From Clostridia bacterium (GTDB lineage Bacteria; Bacillota; Clostridia; Oscillospirales; Acutalibacteraceae): 64,000 nucleotides of DNA. The DNA lies in assembly GCA_017517665.1 (NCBI GenBank), contig JAFWYP010000033.1:1-64000 (forward strand), given 5' to 3'. Positions 25,344-38,617 of the stretch are shown one piece after another (positions within the stretch are counted from its first letter, which is position 1; each line of letters begins with the position of its first letter). Made by a program: the position numbers and the translations under genes. The notes below the pieces were generated by a model, which did not search any database, was not told where the DNA came from, and worked only from the letters and a program-made list of their open reading frames with translations.

Positions 25344-26684
25344 TTAAATATTCAGAAGTCCCGAAAGGTCAACGCCTTCAAGGTTGAGGCTTTCGCCGAG
25401 AGCCGCCGTTGCTTCACGGACAAGGAATTCCATGAAGTTTTCGCCAAGGTCTGCAAGCTCTGTTTCCGTGGCTTCGCCTGTGTTCATATTTTTGACTTTT
25501 GCCTTGCCTTCGGCAATTTCGTTATCGCCGAGGACCATAGTATATTTTGCGCCGATTTTGTCGGCGAATTTCATCTGTGCCTTGAGAGATCTGCCCACAA
25601 CGTCGGTCTGAGCCGAAACGCCGTTTGCACGAAGCTCGGAAACGATTCTCATCGCTTCAAGAGATGCGGCATCGCCCATGGGCGCAATGTAAAGGTCGCA
25701 TCCCGAAGGCTCGGGGATTTCGATATTCTGCGCCTTGAGAAGGAGAAGAAGTCTTTCAATACCCATTCCGAAGCCGAGAGCGGGAGTGTGGGGTCCGCCG
25801 AGCTCTTCAACAAGACCGTCGTATCTGCCGCCGCCGCAAACTGTACCCTGAGCGCCGATTTCGGTTGAAACAAATTCGAAAACGGTTCTTGAATAATAGT
25901 CAAGACCTCTTACGATTCTGGGATTTACGGTGTATTCGATATTCATAACGTCAAGATATTTCTTAACGCTTTCAAAATGAGCCTTGCATTCATCGCAGAC
26001 GTAGTCGAGAATAACGGGAGCATCCTTTGTTATATCGGAGCAAACGGGGCTCTTGCAGTCGAGAATTCTCATGGGATTCTTTTCGAGTCTTTCAAGGCAG
26101 GTTCCGCAAAGATTTTCTTTCTTTGACTCAAAATATTCCTTGAGAGCATTATGATAATTCTTTCTGCATTCGGGACAGCCGATTGAGTTGATTTCAAGCT
26201 GAAGATTCTGAACTCCGAGAAATGCGAAGATTTCGTTTGCAACGGAGATAACTTCCGCATCTGCGGCAGGTGCGCCTGCACCGAAAACCTCAACGCCGAA
26301 CTGATGGAATTCACGCAGTCTGCCTGCCTGAGGCTTTTCATAGCGGTAGCATGAGGTGAGGTAGCACATCTTTGAGGGGAGAGCCTCGTTGAAAAGACCG
26401 TGTTCAAGGAAAGCTCTTACTGCACCTGCAGTGCCTTCGGGGCGCAGAGTGATTGAACGCTCACCCTTATCGTTGAAGGTGTACATTTCTTTCTGAACAA
26501 CGTCGGTTGTTTCGCCTACACCTCTCTGGAAAAGCTCGGTATGTTCAAAAACAGGAGTTCTGACTTCCTTAAAGCCGAACTTTGAAGCGATATCAAGCAT
26601 TGTTGATTCGATAAACTGATTTTTATAGCTGTCGGCAGGGAGCAAATCCTGAGTGCCTTTGACAGCCTTTGTAACTAAAGCCAT
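25344..26684 (-). CDS. hisS: Histidyl-tRNA synthetase
   Basis: The 446-residue class II synthetase has motif 1 near 50-60 (VRTPVFEHTELF) and motif 2 around 105-120 (CYRYEKPQAGRLREFHQFGVE). The histidine-specific segments are RGLDYYSRTVFEF near 259 and GGRYDGL near 280, then motif 3 GFGMGIERLLLLL. The C-terminal anticodon domain spans about 330-425. A C-rich insertion (CPECRKNYHNALKEYF and LCGTCLERL, about 168-200) resembles the zinc-like insert found in many clostridial HisRS. It starts 37 bases after the mgsA terminator hairpin with no room for a T-box, and leads into aspS. Confidence 0.96.
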   Translation of the reverse strand: MALVTKAVKGTQDLLPADSYKNQFIESTMLDIASKFGFKEVRTPVFEHTELFQRGVGETTDVVQKEMYTFNDKGERSITLRPEGTAGAVRAFLEHGLFNEALPSKMCYLTSCYRYEKPQAGRLREFHQFGVEVFGAGAPAADAEVISVANEIFAFLGVQNLQLEINSIGCPECRKNYHNALKEYFESKKENLCGTCLERLEKNPMRILDCKSPVCSDITKDAPVILDYVCDECKAHFESVKKYLDVMNIEYTVNPRIVRGLDYYSRTVFEFVSTEIGAQGTVCGGGRYDGLVEELGGPHTPALGFGMGIERLLLLLKAQNIEIPEPSGCDLYIAPMGDAASLEAMRIVSELRANGVSAQTDVVGRSLKAQMKFADKIGAKYTMVLGDNEIAEGKAKVKNMNTGEATETELADLGENFMEFLVREATAALGESLNLEGVDLSGLLNI

Positions 26685-26722
26685 GTTTTTTCTTCCTTTT
26701 TAGACTTATAATTTAGCTGGTG

Positions 26723-26751
26723 AAAAAGGAGTAGCTATATAAAGCTACTCC
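26723..26751 (-). terminator. Terminator after mgsA
   Basis: A 9-bp stem GGAGTAGCT/AGCTACTCC is followed on the minus strand by TTTTTC. It separates mgsA from hisS. Confidence 0.88.
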
Positions 26752-26792
26752 CTAAAAATCACAGGTATGCCCGAAGGAGTGCCACTCGAAGA

Positions 26793-27200
26793 TTAAATCT
26801 TCTTCGGATTGACGATTTCACGCCAATCCAGATCTCCTCTGGCAAGTGAATGAATCAGAGCTTCCGCCGTTGCGATATTTGTTGCAACGGGGACATTGTG
26901 TACATCGCACAGCCTGAGAAGCGTTGCTTCGTTAGGCTCGTGAGGCTTTGCGGTCAAAGGGTCACGGAAAAGAAGAAGAACGTCGATTTCGTTGCAGGCG
27001 ATTCTCGAAGCAATCTGTTCGTCGCCGCCCTGAATACCGCTTAAGAAACGGGTTATGTCAAGACCTGTTGCCTCTGCAACGATTTTGCCGGTAGTTCCTG
27101 TTGCATAGAGATTATGACGGCTTAATATTCCGCAATAAGCGATACAGAATTCTGTCATAAGTTCTTTTTTGGCGTCGTGTGCAATTAAAGCGATATTCAA
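26793..27200 (-). CDS. mgsA: Methylglyoxal synthase
   Basis: The 135-residue enzyme converts dihydroxyacetone phosphate to methylglyoxal and phosphate, a bypass of lower glycolysis used when phosphate is short. Typical segments are [13 protein letters not shown] at the N-terminus, [10 protein letters not shown] near 33, the catalytic-site [14 protein letters not shown] near 54, [16 protein letters not shown] near 76, and [13 protein letters not shown] near 103. Length is near the 150 of E. coli, with a shorter C-terminus. It has its own promoter and terminator between gyrA and hisS. Confidence 0.96.
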   Translation of the reverse strand: MNIALIAHDAKKELMTEFCIAYCGILSRHNLYATGTTGKIVAEATGLDITRFLSGIQGGDEQIASRIACNEIDVLLLFRDPLTAKPHEPNEATLLRLCDVHNVPVATNIATAEALIHSLARGDLDWREIVNPKKI

Positions 27201-27252
27201 AAAATCAACTCCTTTTTATCTTTTACGATGTTTTTTTGTGCTTACTCTTCAA

Positions 27253-27281
27253 ATAATATCAAATAACATTTAATATAGCAA
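27253..27281 (-). promoter_or_regulatory. Promoter of mgsA
   Basis: TTGCTA (27276-27281), a 17-base spacer and TATTAT (27253-27258) on the minus strand, about 50 bases before the ATG. Confidence 0.65.
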
Positions 27282-27318
27282 GTATTTATTTAAAATTTTT
27301 CATAAAAATATTGTATAA

Positions 27319-29829
27319 TTATTCGTTTATTTCCTCTGCGGAATTTTCTGCGTTTTCTCCGTCGGAATCTTCGGGAATTTCATCGGTATCGCCTTCGTTT
27401 GCAACCGAAACAACCGTGATGAGCTTATCACCCTCGGTAACCTTCATTACTCGAACGCCCTTTGAGGGTCTTGCGCAAAGACGTACCGTTTCAAGCGGAA
27501 TTCTGATGATGATACCGTCGGAAGCGATGAGCATAAGGTCATCTGCAGGGTCAACAACCTCGATTGCGGCAACGTCGCCGTATTTTGCAACATGGTAGTT
27601 GGTGAGACCCGAACCGCCTCTGTTCTGGAGTCTGTAATCTTCAATATCGCTCAGTCTGCCGTAGCCGGTTTCGCTTACGGTGAGAACCTTCTTGCCCTCG
27701 GTGAGAATATCCATGCCGATTACGCAGTCGCCCTCTTTGAGTTTGAGAGCTTTAACACCTCTTGCGGTACGTCCGATAACTCTTGCATCGTCTTCGCGGA
27801 ATGCGATGCTCATGCCCTTCTTTGTTGCGATAATGAGGTTTTCGCCGCCCTCTGTGAGCTTAACCCATACGAGTTCGTCATCGTCATCAAGATTGATTGC
27901 GATAACGCCGTTGCGGCGCACGTTCTTATATGCATCAAGCTCTGTACGCTTGATAATGCCGTTTCTTGTGAGCATGCAGAGGAAATAGTTGTCTTCGCCG
28001 AATTCGGGAACTCTTATCATTGCGGAAACGCGTTCGCCGTCTTCAAGAGGAAGAAGATTGACGATGTTCATGCCGCGGCTCTGACGTGAACCCTCGGGAA
28101 TTTCGTAGCCCTTGAGTCTGTATGTCTTGCCCTTTGTTGTGAAGAACATGATATAGTCATGGGTTGAGCAGGTGAACATGGTTTTAACAATGTCCTCGTC
28201 TCTGCGTGTGAGACCCTTGACGCCTCTGCCGCCTCTGCGTTGCTGCTTGTATTCATCCATGGGTATACGCTTGATATAACCCATATCGGTGAGAGTGAAT
28301 ACGCAGGTTTCTTCGGGAATGAGGTCTTCGATATCAACCTCGCCCGAAACATTGACGATTTCGGTTTGTCTTTCGTCTGCGAATTTATCACGGACAGCCA
28401 TTGCTTCCGTTTTGACGATTTCGAGAACCTTGGATTCGTCTGCGAGAATATCAAGGAATTCCGCAATCTTTGCCTTGAGTTCATCGAGCTCGTTCTGAAT
28501 TTTGAGGATTTCAAGACCTGCCAACTGACCGAGACGGAAAGCAACGATAGCAGCTGCCTGAGGCTCGTCAAATTCAAATTTATCCATAAGAGCCTGCTTT
28601 GCTTCCGCCTGACCGCCCTTACAGGCTCTGATTGTTGCGATGATGTCGTCAACAATATCAATAGCCTTTGCAAGACCTTCAAGGATATGCGCTCTGTCCT
28701 GCGCTTTTTTGAGGTCATATCTTGTTCTGCGGGTGATAACCTCTTCCTGGAACTTGATATAGTGACCGAGAACTTCCTTGAGAGTGAGCTGCTTGGGTTC
28801 GCCGTTGACAAGAGCAATCATGATAACGCCGAAGGTTGTCTGAAGCTGTGTGAAGCTGAAAAGCTTGTTGAGCACAACCTGCGGATTTGCGTCTCTCTTA
28901 AGGTCGATTGAAATGAGCATACCCTTCTTTGAGGAGTAGTCATTAACGTCGGAAATACCTTCGATTCTCTTTTCTTTTACGAGGTCTGCAATGCTTTCAA
29001 TAAGCTTTGCCTTGTTGACCATATAAGGAATTTCGGTAACCTGAATTTCAAATCTGCCGTTTTTCTTTTCAACGATTTCCGCCTTTGCGCGCAGAGTGAT
29101 TTTGCCTCTGCCCGTGCCGTAAGCGGCTCTGATGCCTGCACGACCCATGATAACGCCCTTTGTGGGGAAGTCGGGACCCTGAATATGCTCCATAAGACCT
29201 TCAAGAGTGATATCGGGGTCGTCAATCATGGCGCACATTCCGTCAACAACCTCGCCGAGATTGTGAGGAGGAATGTTTGTTGCCATACCGACGGCAATAC
29301 CTACCGAACCGTTAACGAGAAGGTTGGGGAATCTTGAGGGGAGAACAACGGGCTCTTTAAGACGGTCATCGTAGTTTGTTGTGAAATCAACGGTATCCTT
29401 GTCGATATCGGTGAGCATACGCAGAGCCATTTTGCTCATTCTCGACTCTGTATAACGGTATGCGGCAGGGGGGTCGCCGTCAACCGAACCGAAGTTACCG
29501 TGACCGTCAACGAGAATATATCTCATTGAGAATGTCTGTGCAAGACGGACCATTGCATCGTAAACCGATGCGTCACCGTGGGGATGGTATCTACCGAGAA
29601 CGGAACCTACGGTATCGGCGCACTTTCTGTATGCCTTGTCGGGGGTAAGTCCGTTTTCGTGCATGGTGTAAAGAATTCTTCTGTGAACGGGTTTGAGACC
29701 GTCTCTTACATCGGGGAGTGCACGGGAAGTGATAACCGACATAGAATAGTCAAGAAAAGCCTGACGTACTTCTTTGTTGAGGTCAACATTAATAATTTTC
29801 TGGGTATCTCTTGCGTCACCAAAACTCAT
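27319..29829 (-). CDS. gyrA: DNA gyrase subunit A
   Basis: The 836-residue subunit carries the DNA breakage-reunion site. [17 protein letters not shown] is near the start, and the catalytic tyrosine lies in AAYRYTE (about 123). The C-terminal beta-pinwheel holds a complete GyrA box, QRRGGRG (about 529), which marks gyrase rather than topoisomerase IV. The quinolone-determining region reads [11 protein letters not shown], with Ala at the E. coli Ser83 position. The C-terminus ends in an acidic tail. It follows gyrB by 23 bases and the ATG at 29829 has a GAAAGGA site; the pair is one operon. Confidence 0.97.
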   Translation of the reverse strand: MSFGDARDTQKIINVDLNKEVRQAFLDYSMSVITSRALPDVRDGLKPVHRRILYTMHENGLTPDKAYRKCADTVGSVLGRYHPHGDASVYDAMVRLAQTFSMRYILVDGHGNFGSVDGDPPAAYRYTESRMSKMALRMLTDIDKDTVDFTTNYDDRLKEPVVLPSRFPNLLVNGSVGIAVGMATNIPPHNLGEVVDGMCAMIDDPDITLEGLMEHIQGPDFPTKGVIMGRAGIRAAYGTGRGKITLRAKAEIVEKKNGRFEIQVTEIPYMVNKAKLIESIADLVKEKRIEGISDVNDYSSKKGMLISIDLKRDANPQVVLNKLFSFTQLQTTFGVIMIALVNGEPKQLTLKEVLGHYIKFQEEVITRRTRYDLKKAQDRAHILEGLAKAIDIVDDIIATIRACKGGQAEAKQALMDKFEFDEPQAAAIVAFRLGQLAGLEILKIQNELDELKAKIAEFLDILADESKVLEIVKTEAMAVRDKFADERQTEIVNVSGEVDIEDLIPEETCVFTLTDMGYIKRIPMDEYKQQRRGGRGVKGLTRRDEDIVKTMFTCSTHDYIMFFTTKGKTYRLKGYEIPEGSRQSRGMNIVNLLPLEDGERVSAMIRVPEFGEDNYFLCMLTRNGIIKRTELDAYKNVRRNGVIAINLDDDDELVWVKLTEGGENLIIATKKGMSIAFREDDARVIGRTARGVKALKLKEGDCVIGMDILTEGKKVLTVSETGYGRLSDIEDYRLQNRGGSGLTNYHVAKYGDVAAIEVVDPADDLMLIASDGIIIRIPLETVRLCARPSKGVRVMKVTEGDKLITVVSVANEGDTDEIPEDSDGENAENSAEEINE

Positions 29830-29852
29830 GATTAATCAGTCCTTTCTTAAGA

Positions 29853-32754
<2,902 letters not shown>

Positions 32755-32970
32755 ATTAATACTCCTTTGCCGATGAAAAATTTTAACCATTATACATAGC
32801 GAATTATATCACAACAAAAACAATTTATTGTTCCAAAAAAGAAATTTACTTATAATATTATAAATAAATTTAATATTTCTATAAAGATAGAGTATATCTA
32901 TATCAAAAATGTGAATATATTCAAAAAGAAATCCGTGATATTATTGTGAAAAATGCCGTGAGGGATTTTG

Positions 32971-32999
32971 TTGACTATTGATGAATATTATGTTACTAT
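32971..32999 (+). promoter_or_regulatory. Promoter of ddl
   Basis: TTGACT (32971-32976), a 17-base spacer and TACTAT (32994-32999), about 40 bases before the ddl start. The rest of the AT-rich gap 32755-32970 shows nothing else I can name. Confidence 0.65.
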
Positions 33000-33041
33000 T
33001 AGAGAGTTAAAATGGGATTTTATGCGTTAGGAGATTGAATT

Positions 33042-34100
33042 ATGAAGAAAGTTCTTGTTCTTTTCGGCGGCGTATCAAGTGAGCATGATGTTTCGCTTCA
33101 GTCCGCATCATCGGTTATTAAAAATATTCCTGCCGATAAATATGAGGTTATTCCTATGGGAATAACCAAAAGCGGCGAGTTTTATATATACAACGGTTCT
33201 CCCGATATGCTTCCCGACGGAAAGTGGCTCGAGGATAAAGAAAATCTCGAAAAAGCCGTTATTTCCTGCGACAGAGAGCATCACGGCATCATCAGATACA
33301 ATGACGGCAAGGCTGAAATTGAGAGAGTTGACGTTGTGTTCCCCGTGCTTCACGGCAAAAACGGCGAGGACGGCACAATGCAGGGTCTTCTGGAGATTGC
33401 GGGCATTCCTTATGTCGGATGCGGCACTGCGGCAAGCTCTGCATGCATGGATAAGGCCGTCACAAACGCTCTGGCGGACTTTTACGGTATACCCCAGGCT
33501 AAGTGGGTTGCTTTCGATAAACACGCTTATTCGGCGGATAAGGCCGCTTTATTGGCAAATGCAGGCGAAAAGCTCGGCTATCCCATTTTTGTTAAACCTG
33601 CAAACGCAGGTTCGTCCGTAGGTATCAGCAAGGCGAAGAATGTTGAAGAACTCGAAAAAGCCTGCGAAAAGGCATTTGAACACGATAAGAAGCTTGTTCT
33701 TGAAGAAGGTATCATCGGCAAAGAGGTTGAGGTTGCCGTTATGGGTAACGAAAATCCCGTTGCTTCCGTTGTCGGCGAGGTTGTTCCCTGCAACGAATTC
33801 TATGATTACGACGCAAAATATCTTGCAAACGAAAGCGAGCTTCATATTCCCGCAAGACTTTCCGAGGATATGCTTAAAGCTGTTCAGGCTCAGGCGATCA
33901 AGGCATACAGAGCACTCGGCTGTGAAGGCTTCACAAGAGTTGATTTCTTTGTAAAGGACAACGGTGAAATCTTCCTCAATGAGCCGAATACCATTCCCGG
34001 CTTCACCTCAATCAGTATGTATCCCAAGCTTTTTGCCGCATCGGGTGTACCCTATGCGGAACTGCTTGACAGACTTATCAATTTGGCATTGGAAAGATAA
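33042..34100 (+). CDS. ddl: D-alanine--D-alanine ligase
   Basis: The 352-residue ATP-grasp enzyme makes the D-Ala-D-Ala dipeptide of peptidoglycan. The N-terminus has VLFGGVSSEHDVSLQSA, then FPVLHGKNGEDGTMQGLLE (about 104-122) and GYPIFVKPANAGSSVGIS (about 178-195). GFTRVDFFVKDNGEIFLNEPNTIPGFT (about 298-324, given here in parts of the metal and ATP site) follows. The omega-loop segment YDYDAKY carries the Tyr typical of D-Ala-D-Ala ligases, not the vancomycin-type D-lactate ligases. It heads a three-gene unit with ywiB and argS. Confidence 0.95.
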   Translation: MKKVLVLFGGVSSEHDVSLQSASSVIKNIPADKYEVIPMGITKSGEFYIYNGSPDMLPDGKWLEDKENLEKAVISCDREHHGIIRYNDGKAEIERVDVVFPVLHGKNGEDGTMQGLLEIAGIPYVGCGTAASSACMDKAVTNALADFYGIPQAKWVAFDKHAYSADKAALLANAGEKLGYPIFVKPANAGSSVGISKAKNVEELEKACEKAFEHDKKLVLEEGIIGKEVEVAVMGNENPVASVVGEVVPCNEFYDYDAKYLANESELHIPARLSEDMLKAVQAQAIKAYRALGCEGFTRVDFFVKDNGEIFLNEPNTIPGFTSISMYPKLFAASGVPYAELLDRLINLALER

Positions 34101-34103
34101 ATT

Positions 34104-34529
34104 ATGAAAAAAGCAATTATAAAAATCACAGACCGTCATTTTCAGGACGGCGAAGAATACGAAGCAGAGCTTACCACCTCGGGCGAATTTGAAATAACGG
34201 AAAACGGCTGCAGGGTTGTTTATACCGAAACCGATGAAGAGCTTGACAATTGCGTTACAACGCTTGACGTTGAAGGCTCGCAAAAGATTTCAATGACCCG
34301 TGCAGGTAAGTATAACACCGAAATGATAATCGAAAAAGACCGCCGCCATTCCTGTTTTTATCAGACTCCCTACGGTGAACTGATTATGGGAATTTTTGCG
34401 AAGAAAATCGTGAACGAAATGACGGAAAACGGCGGTATACTCAATTTTTCTTACACAATTGATTTCAACAACACTCCGGCATCTGAAAACGAGCTTACCG
34501 TGAGTATATTACCTAAGGAGGAAGTATAA
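34104..34529 (+). CDS. YwiB/DUF1934-family beta-barrel protein
   Basis: The 141-residue protein fits the DUF1934 family: alternating strands throughout, with EEYEAELTTSGEFE near 17, TTLDVEGSQKISMTRAGKY near 54, FYQTPYGELIMGI near 84, and GGILNFSYTIDFNN near 108. The fold is lipocalin-like in structures of the family, but no ligand or reaction is known. In Bacillus ywiB lies directly before argS, as it does here, three bases after ddl and with the argS start immediately after its stop. Conserved linkage to argS is the only functional hint. Confidence 0.82.
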   Translation: MKKAIIKITDRHFQDGEEYEAELTTSGEFEITENGCRVVYTETDEELDNCVTTLDVEGSQKISMTRAGKYNTEMIIEKDRRHSCFYQTPYGELIMGIFAKKIVNEMTENGGILNFSYTIDFNNTPASENELTVSILPKEEV

Positions 34530-36275
34530 ATGTCAGTTCTCGTTAAACAGGCAATCTTAGAAATCCGCAATGCAATCATCGAGGCTGCAGGCAGAGCTGT
34601 TGCGGACGGTGAATTCCCCGAAATTCCCCTGAGCGATTTTATTATTGAAGTTCCTGCCAACAAAGAAAACGGCGATTATTCGTCAAATGCCGCCATGGCA
34701 TGGGCAAGAGATTTGAAAAGTGCGCCCCGTAAAATTGCACAGACCATTGTTGACAGACTTGAACTCTGCGACACTTTTGTTGACAGATGCGAAATCGCGG
34801 GCCCCGGTTTCATGAATTTTTATCTCAAAGAAAGTTTCAACGCCTGCATCATTCAGGATATACTCGAAAAAGGCGAAGAATACGGTCGTTCAAATTACGG
34901 CGCAGGCAAGAAGATAAATATTGAATTTGTTTCTGCAAACCCCACAGGTCCCATGCATATGGGTAACGCAAGAGGCGGTGCTCTCGGTGACTGCCTTGCG
35001 GCTGTTATGGATATTGCAGGCTACAATGTAAGCCGTGAATTCTATGTTAACGATGCGGGCAATCAGATTGATAAATTCGGTCTTTCACTTGATATCAGAT
35101 ATCAGCAGCTCTACAAGGGCGAGGATGCCGTAGAATTGCCCGAGGACAGCTACCACGGCGAGGATATCATTCAGCGTGCAAAGGAATTCGCAGAGATCAA
35201 CGGCGACAAGTATCTCGATGCTCCCGAAGCGGAGCGCAGAAAGGCTCTTGTTGCCTATGCACTTCCCGAAAATATTTCCGCAATGAAGGAAAATCTCGGC
35301 AAATACCGCATTGAATACGATACATGGTTCCTTGAAAGCACACTCCATAACAACGGTGAGCTTGAAGAAACTCTCAACATAATGAAAAACAAGGGTCTGA
35401 CCTACGAAAAGGACGGTGCTCTCTGGTATAAGAACAAGGAAGTTCTCGGTGCAAGACTTGCAAAGGAAGGTAAGACTCCCGAAGAAATCGAAAAGCTCGA
35501 GCTTAAGGATGAGGTTCTTATCAGAACAAACGGCAATCCCACATATTTTGCTGCTGATATTGCTTACCATCGCAACAAGCTTGCAATCAGAGGCTTTGAC
35601 AGAGCGATTGACGTATGGGGCGCAGACCACCACGGCCATGTTGCAAGAATGAAGGGCGCGCTCGATGCAATCGGATGTAACGGCGACAACCTCGATATTG
35701 TTCTCATGCAGCTTGTTAATCTTACCCGTGACGGCGAGGTTGTCCGCATGAGTAAGCGTTCGGGCAAGGCGATCACTCTTGTTGATTTGCTTGATGAAAT
35801 CCCCATCGACGCAGTCCGTTTTCTCTTTAATATGAGAGACCCCGGCTCAAAGATGGATTTCGACCTTGACCTTGCCGTTGAGCAGAGCTCACAGAATCCT
35901 GTTTACTACTGTCAGTATGCACACGCAAGAATCTGCAGTATTCTCAAGAAGCTTGAGGCAGAGGGCAAAATACAGAGAGACTGCACAATTCCCGAGCTTG
36001 CACTCCTCAATGCTCCCGAAGAAAAAGAGCTTATCAGACACCTTGCATCGCTCACCGATGAAATCATCAATTCCGCAAAGAATTATGACCCTGCAAAGAT
36101 TACACGCTATGCAGTTGACCTTGCAACTCTTTTTCATAAGTTCTATAATGCCTGCCGCGTTAACTGCGAGGATGAAGCTCTCATGCAGGCAAGACTCAGC
36201 CTTTGCCTCTGCGTAAAGAATGTTCTTGCAAATATCCTCACAATGTTCAGAATCAACGTTCCTGAAAGCATGTAA
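34530..36275 (+). CDS. argS: Arginyl-tRNA synthetase
   Basis: The 581-residue class I synthetase charges tRNA-Arg. The Add-1 tRNA-elbow domain occupies about 1-105. The HIGH-type motif reads ANPTGPMHMGNARGG (His-Met-Gly-Asn, about 136-150), and the KMSKS-type motif reads VRMSKRSGKAI (about 404-414). The C-terminal DALR anticodon domain (about 460-581) ends with FRINVPESM. The ATG at 34530 directly follows the ywiB stop and has AAGGAGG in the end of that gene, so translation is coupled. A terminator follows. Confidence 0.96.
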   Translation: MSVLVKQAILEIRNAIIEAAGRAVADGEFPEIPLSDFIIEVPANKENGDYSSNAAMAWARDLKSAPRKIAQTIVDRLELCDTFVDRCEIAGPGFMNFYLKESFNACIIQDILEKGEEYGRSNYGAGKKINIEFVSANPTGPMHMGNARGGALGDCLAAVMDIAGYNVSREFYVNDAGNQIDKFGLSLDIRYQQLYKGEDAVELPEDSYHGEDIIQRAKEFAEINGDKYLDAPEAERRKALVAYALPENISAMKENLGKYRIEYDTWFLESTLHNNGELEETLNIMKNKGLTYEKDGALWYKNKEVLGARLAKEGKTPEEIEKLELKDEVLIRTNGNPTYFAADIAYHRNKLAIRGFDRAIDVWGADHHGHVARMKGALDAIGCNGDNLDIVLMQLVNLTRDGEVVRMSKRSGKAITLVDLLDEIPIDAVRFLFNMRDPGSKMDFDLDLAVEQSSQNPVYYCQYAHARICSILKKLEAEGKIQRDCTIPELALLNAPEEKELIRHLASLTDEIINSAKNYDPAKITRYAVDLATLFHKFYNACRVNCEDEALMQARLSLCLCVKNVLANILTMFRINVPESM

Positions 36276-36283
36276 TAAATAAT

Positions 36284-36323
36284 AAAAAACCGCCGCAACC
36301 AATCGGTTGAGGCGGTAATTTTT
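36284..36323. terminator. Bidirectional terminator between argS and putP
   Basis: The stem ACCGCC/GGCGGT with an inner CAACC/GGTTG (36289-36316) has AATTTTTAT after it on the plus strand and TTTTTT after it on the minus strand. It lies between two convergent genes. Confidence 0.85.
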
Positions 36324-36330
36324 ATGCTTG

Positions 36331-37827
36331 TTATTCGATTTCTGCGCTTACTGCGAGGTCGTAGAGTTCTTCAACTTCCTTGGAGGGTTTCTTATCAATG
36401 AGTGAAACAACAACTGAGAAAATAAAGCCTGCGGCGAAGCCGGGAAGAAGCTCGTAAACGCCTGTGGAGTCTGTGAGGAAGTTCATCCAGAGAACGTCAA
36501 CAACTGCGCCGCCAACAACGCCTGCAATTGCGCCTTTGTAAGTGAATCTCTTCCAGAAGAGTGAGAGAATGATAACGGGACCGAATGCCGAACCGAAGCC
36601 GCCCCATGCGTTATCAACGAGGGTCATGATGGTTGCTGCGCCTTCCGATTTGCTGCTTGCGATGAAATAAGCAACAACGGCGATAACAAGAACAACGATT
36701 CTGCCTACCCAGAGAACTTCTTTATCGGAAGCCTTCTTGCGGAAGATGGGTTTATAAATATCGCTTGTAAAGGATGATGAAGCAACGAGGAGCTGTGAGT
36801 CTGCAGTACTCATTGCTGCTGCAACGATAGCTGCAAGAAGAAGACCTGCAACAAATGCCCAGGGTCCCTTGAAGATATCCTGAACAAGAGCAACGAAAAC
36901 GAGTTCCTGCTGACCTGCATCAACGAGTGCCTGAGTTGTTGCGTAGCCTCTGCCGAGAAGTGCCATTGCAATAGCTGCGCCGAGTGAAAGAACAACCCAG
37001 ACAATACCGATTGTAGCGGACTTCTTGAGTACCTTTGAGTTCTTTGTTGACATGAATCTTACGATGATGTGGGGCATACCGAAGTAGCCGAGACCCCATG
37101 CAAGACCCGATGCAATGTCCTGCCAGCTTGCTGCGAAGGGATTGAGGGGGTTAACACCGCCTTCGACTGCTTCAAACACACTGTAGTCAAGGTCTTTTAC
37201 AAAAACAAGAACAAGGGGAACTGCAAGAAGAGCTGCAAGCATCATAAGACCCTGGAAGAAGTCTGTCCAGCAAACAGCCTTGAAGCCACCAAGGAAAGTA
37301 TAAACAATAATAATAGCGGCAAAGATAAGGAGCGCAATGTTGGGATTGCTTTCAAGCTGGGGAACAACCTGAATAAATACCTTCTGACCTGCAACGAAGC
37401 TTGAAGCAACGTAGATGGTGAAGAAGATAAGAAAAACAACTGCACATATTATCTGGAGAGCAGGGCTCTTTGTGAGAAATCTGTTTGAAAGATACTGGGG
37501 AACGGTAATAGAGTCGTTTGCAGCCTGCGAGAATTTACGGAGTCTGCGGGCAATGAAAATCCAGTTAGCGGCTGTGCCGAGAGCAAGACCGATACCGATC
37601 CAGACCTGACCCATACCGAAAGCAAGAATGCTGCCGGGGAAGCCCATAAGAAGCCATCCGCTCATGTCGGAAGCCTGTGCGCTGAGAGCTGTTACCCAGG
37701 GACCCATTGAACGTCCGCCGAGGAAATAATCTTTTTCGCCTGTTCCCTTTGATTTGAAGAAGAAAACAAGGCCGATTGCAAGAACTGTCGCAAAATAAAC
37801 TATAAATGCCGCAATCTGAGGTGTCAT
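36331..37827 (-). CDS. putP: Sodium/proline-type symporter (SSS family)
   Basis: The 498-residue transporter starts at ATG 37825-37827 (MTPQIAAFIVYF). About 13 membrane segments match the sodium:solute symporter family. Segments near PutP signatures are FFLGGRSMGPWVTALSAQASDMSGWLLMGFPG (about 35-66, in parts), FFTIYVASSFVAGQK near 127, and GGFKAVCWTDFFQGLMML near 180. ASTADSQLL-type MSTADSQLLVASS is near 344. Sodium-driven proline uptake is the best call, though relatives carry other solutes. A cytoplasmic acidic tail ends the protein. It is single and convergent with argS. Confidence 0.9.
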   Translation of the reverse strand: MTPQIAAFIVYFATVLAIGLVFFFKSKGTGEKDYFLGGRSMGPWVTALSAQASDMSGWLLMGFPGSILAFGMGQVWIGIGLALGTAANWIFIARRLRKFSQAANDSITVPQYLSNRFLTKSPALQIICAVVFLIFFTIYVASSFVAGQKVFIQVVPQLESNPNIALLIFAAIIIVYTFLGGFKAVCWTDFFQGLMMLAALLAVPLVLVFVKDLDYSVFEAVEGGVNPLNPFAASWQDIASGLAWGLGYFGMPHIIVRFMSTKNSKVLKKSATIGIVWVVLSLGAAIAMALLGRGYATTQALVDAGQQELVFVALVQDIFKGPWAFVAGLLLAAIVAAAMSTADSQLLVASSSFTSDIYKPIFRKKASDKEVLWVGRIVVLVIAVVAYFIASSKSEGAATIMTLVDNAWGGFGSAFGPVIILSLFWKRFTYKGAIAGVVGGAVVDVLWMNFLTDSTGVYELLPGFAAGFIFSVVVSLIDKKPSKEVEELYDLAVSAEIE

Positions 37828-37943
37828 AGTAATCAAAAACCTTTCTTTTAAGAATAATGTAAACGATATATTAACAGAAAATGAACACATATGCAATACA
37901 GACTGAATTACAGAATGCAGTTCATACTAAAATGTGATAATAA

Positions 37944-37973
37944 GAAAAGAGCCTTGAAAAATCAAGGCTCTTT
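37944..37973 (-). terminator. Terminator after the TetR gene
   Basis: A perfect 12-bp stem AAAGAGCCTTGA/TCAAGGCTCTTT is followed by TCTT on the minus strand. It lies 46 bases past the TetR gene stop. Confidence 0.8.
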
Positions 37974-38018
37974 ATGTATACGAAAAATTATACAGAAAAT
38001 AAAAATGAAAAAAGACCG

Positions 38019-38606
38019 TTATTTTTGTCTGAAACCGTCGAGGAACATCGGCAGGAGCATCTGCGAATAGTTGCAGAGTGAATAGTTGCCGTTGCAAAGA
38101 CACCAATCATAGAGAAGCGCCCTTTCAAAAAGTGCATATGCCTTCAGAATTTCGTTGGTTGAAACATCGGAACGGAGAATACCGTTCTGCTGACCCTTGG
38201 ATATGATTTTGCGCAGAAGCTTGAAGTAGGTTCTGTTATTGTCAAGCAGATGCTTTTCGCCTGCGGTGATGAGCTGCGTTGAGTACATTCTTGCGAGCAA
38301 ATCAAGCGAAACACGATTTTCTATCATAAAAAACAGCTCTTTGTTGAGGTCGATGAGAGTCTGAAAAGCATCGCCGTCGAGGTCTATACCGCTTTCAAGA
38401 GCCTCATATTTATCGTCAAAAAGATATGAAAGAGTTGAAAGAAGTGCATCCTTGCCGCTGAAATGATGGTAAAACGAGCCTTTTGAGGTTTCGGAACGTT
38501 CAACGATATCCTCAATGGTCGTGTTTTCATAGCCGTTTTCATAAAACAGCTCCCATGCGGCATTGACTATCTTCATTTTTGTGTTGCGAGAGTCTTTTCT
38601 GGGCAT
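38019..38606 (-). CDS. TetR-family transcriptional regulator
   Basis: The 195-residue protein has an N-terminal TetR helix-turn-helix (about 10-55: IVNAAWELFYENGYENTTIEDIVERS, then SKGSFYHHFSGKDALL). An all-helical ligand and dimer domain fills the rest. The inducer is unknown. It follows mntP by 11 bases on the same strand, so the two are co-transcribed. It may regulate that exporter, or it may control something else and simply be hitched to the mntP promoter. No clear palindromic site was seen at the mntP promoter. Confidence 0.9.
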   Translation of the reverse strand: MPRKDSRNTKMKIVNAAWELFYENGYENTTIEDIVERSETSKGSFYHHFSGKDALLSTLSYLFDDKYEALESGIDLDGDAFQTLIDLNKELFFMIENRVSLDLLARMYSTQLITAGEKHLLDNNRTYFKLLRKIISKGQQNGILRSDVSTNEILKAYALFERALLYDWCLCNGNYSLCNYSQMLLPMFLDGFRQK

Positions 38607-38617
38607 GTTTTCACCTC

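Noticed and set aside
26685..26722. A T-box leader before hisS-aspS
   Set aside because: Only 37 bases separate the mgsA terminator from hisS and no T-box sequence is present.
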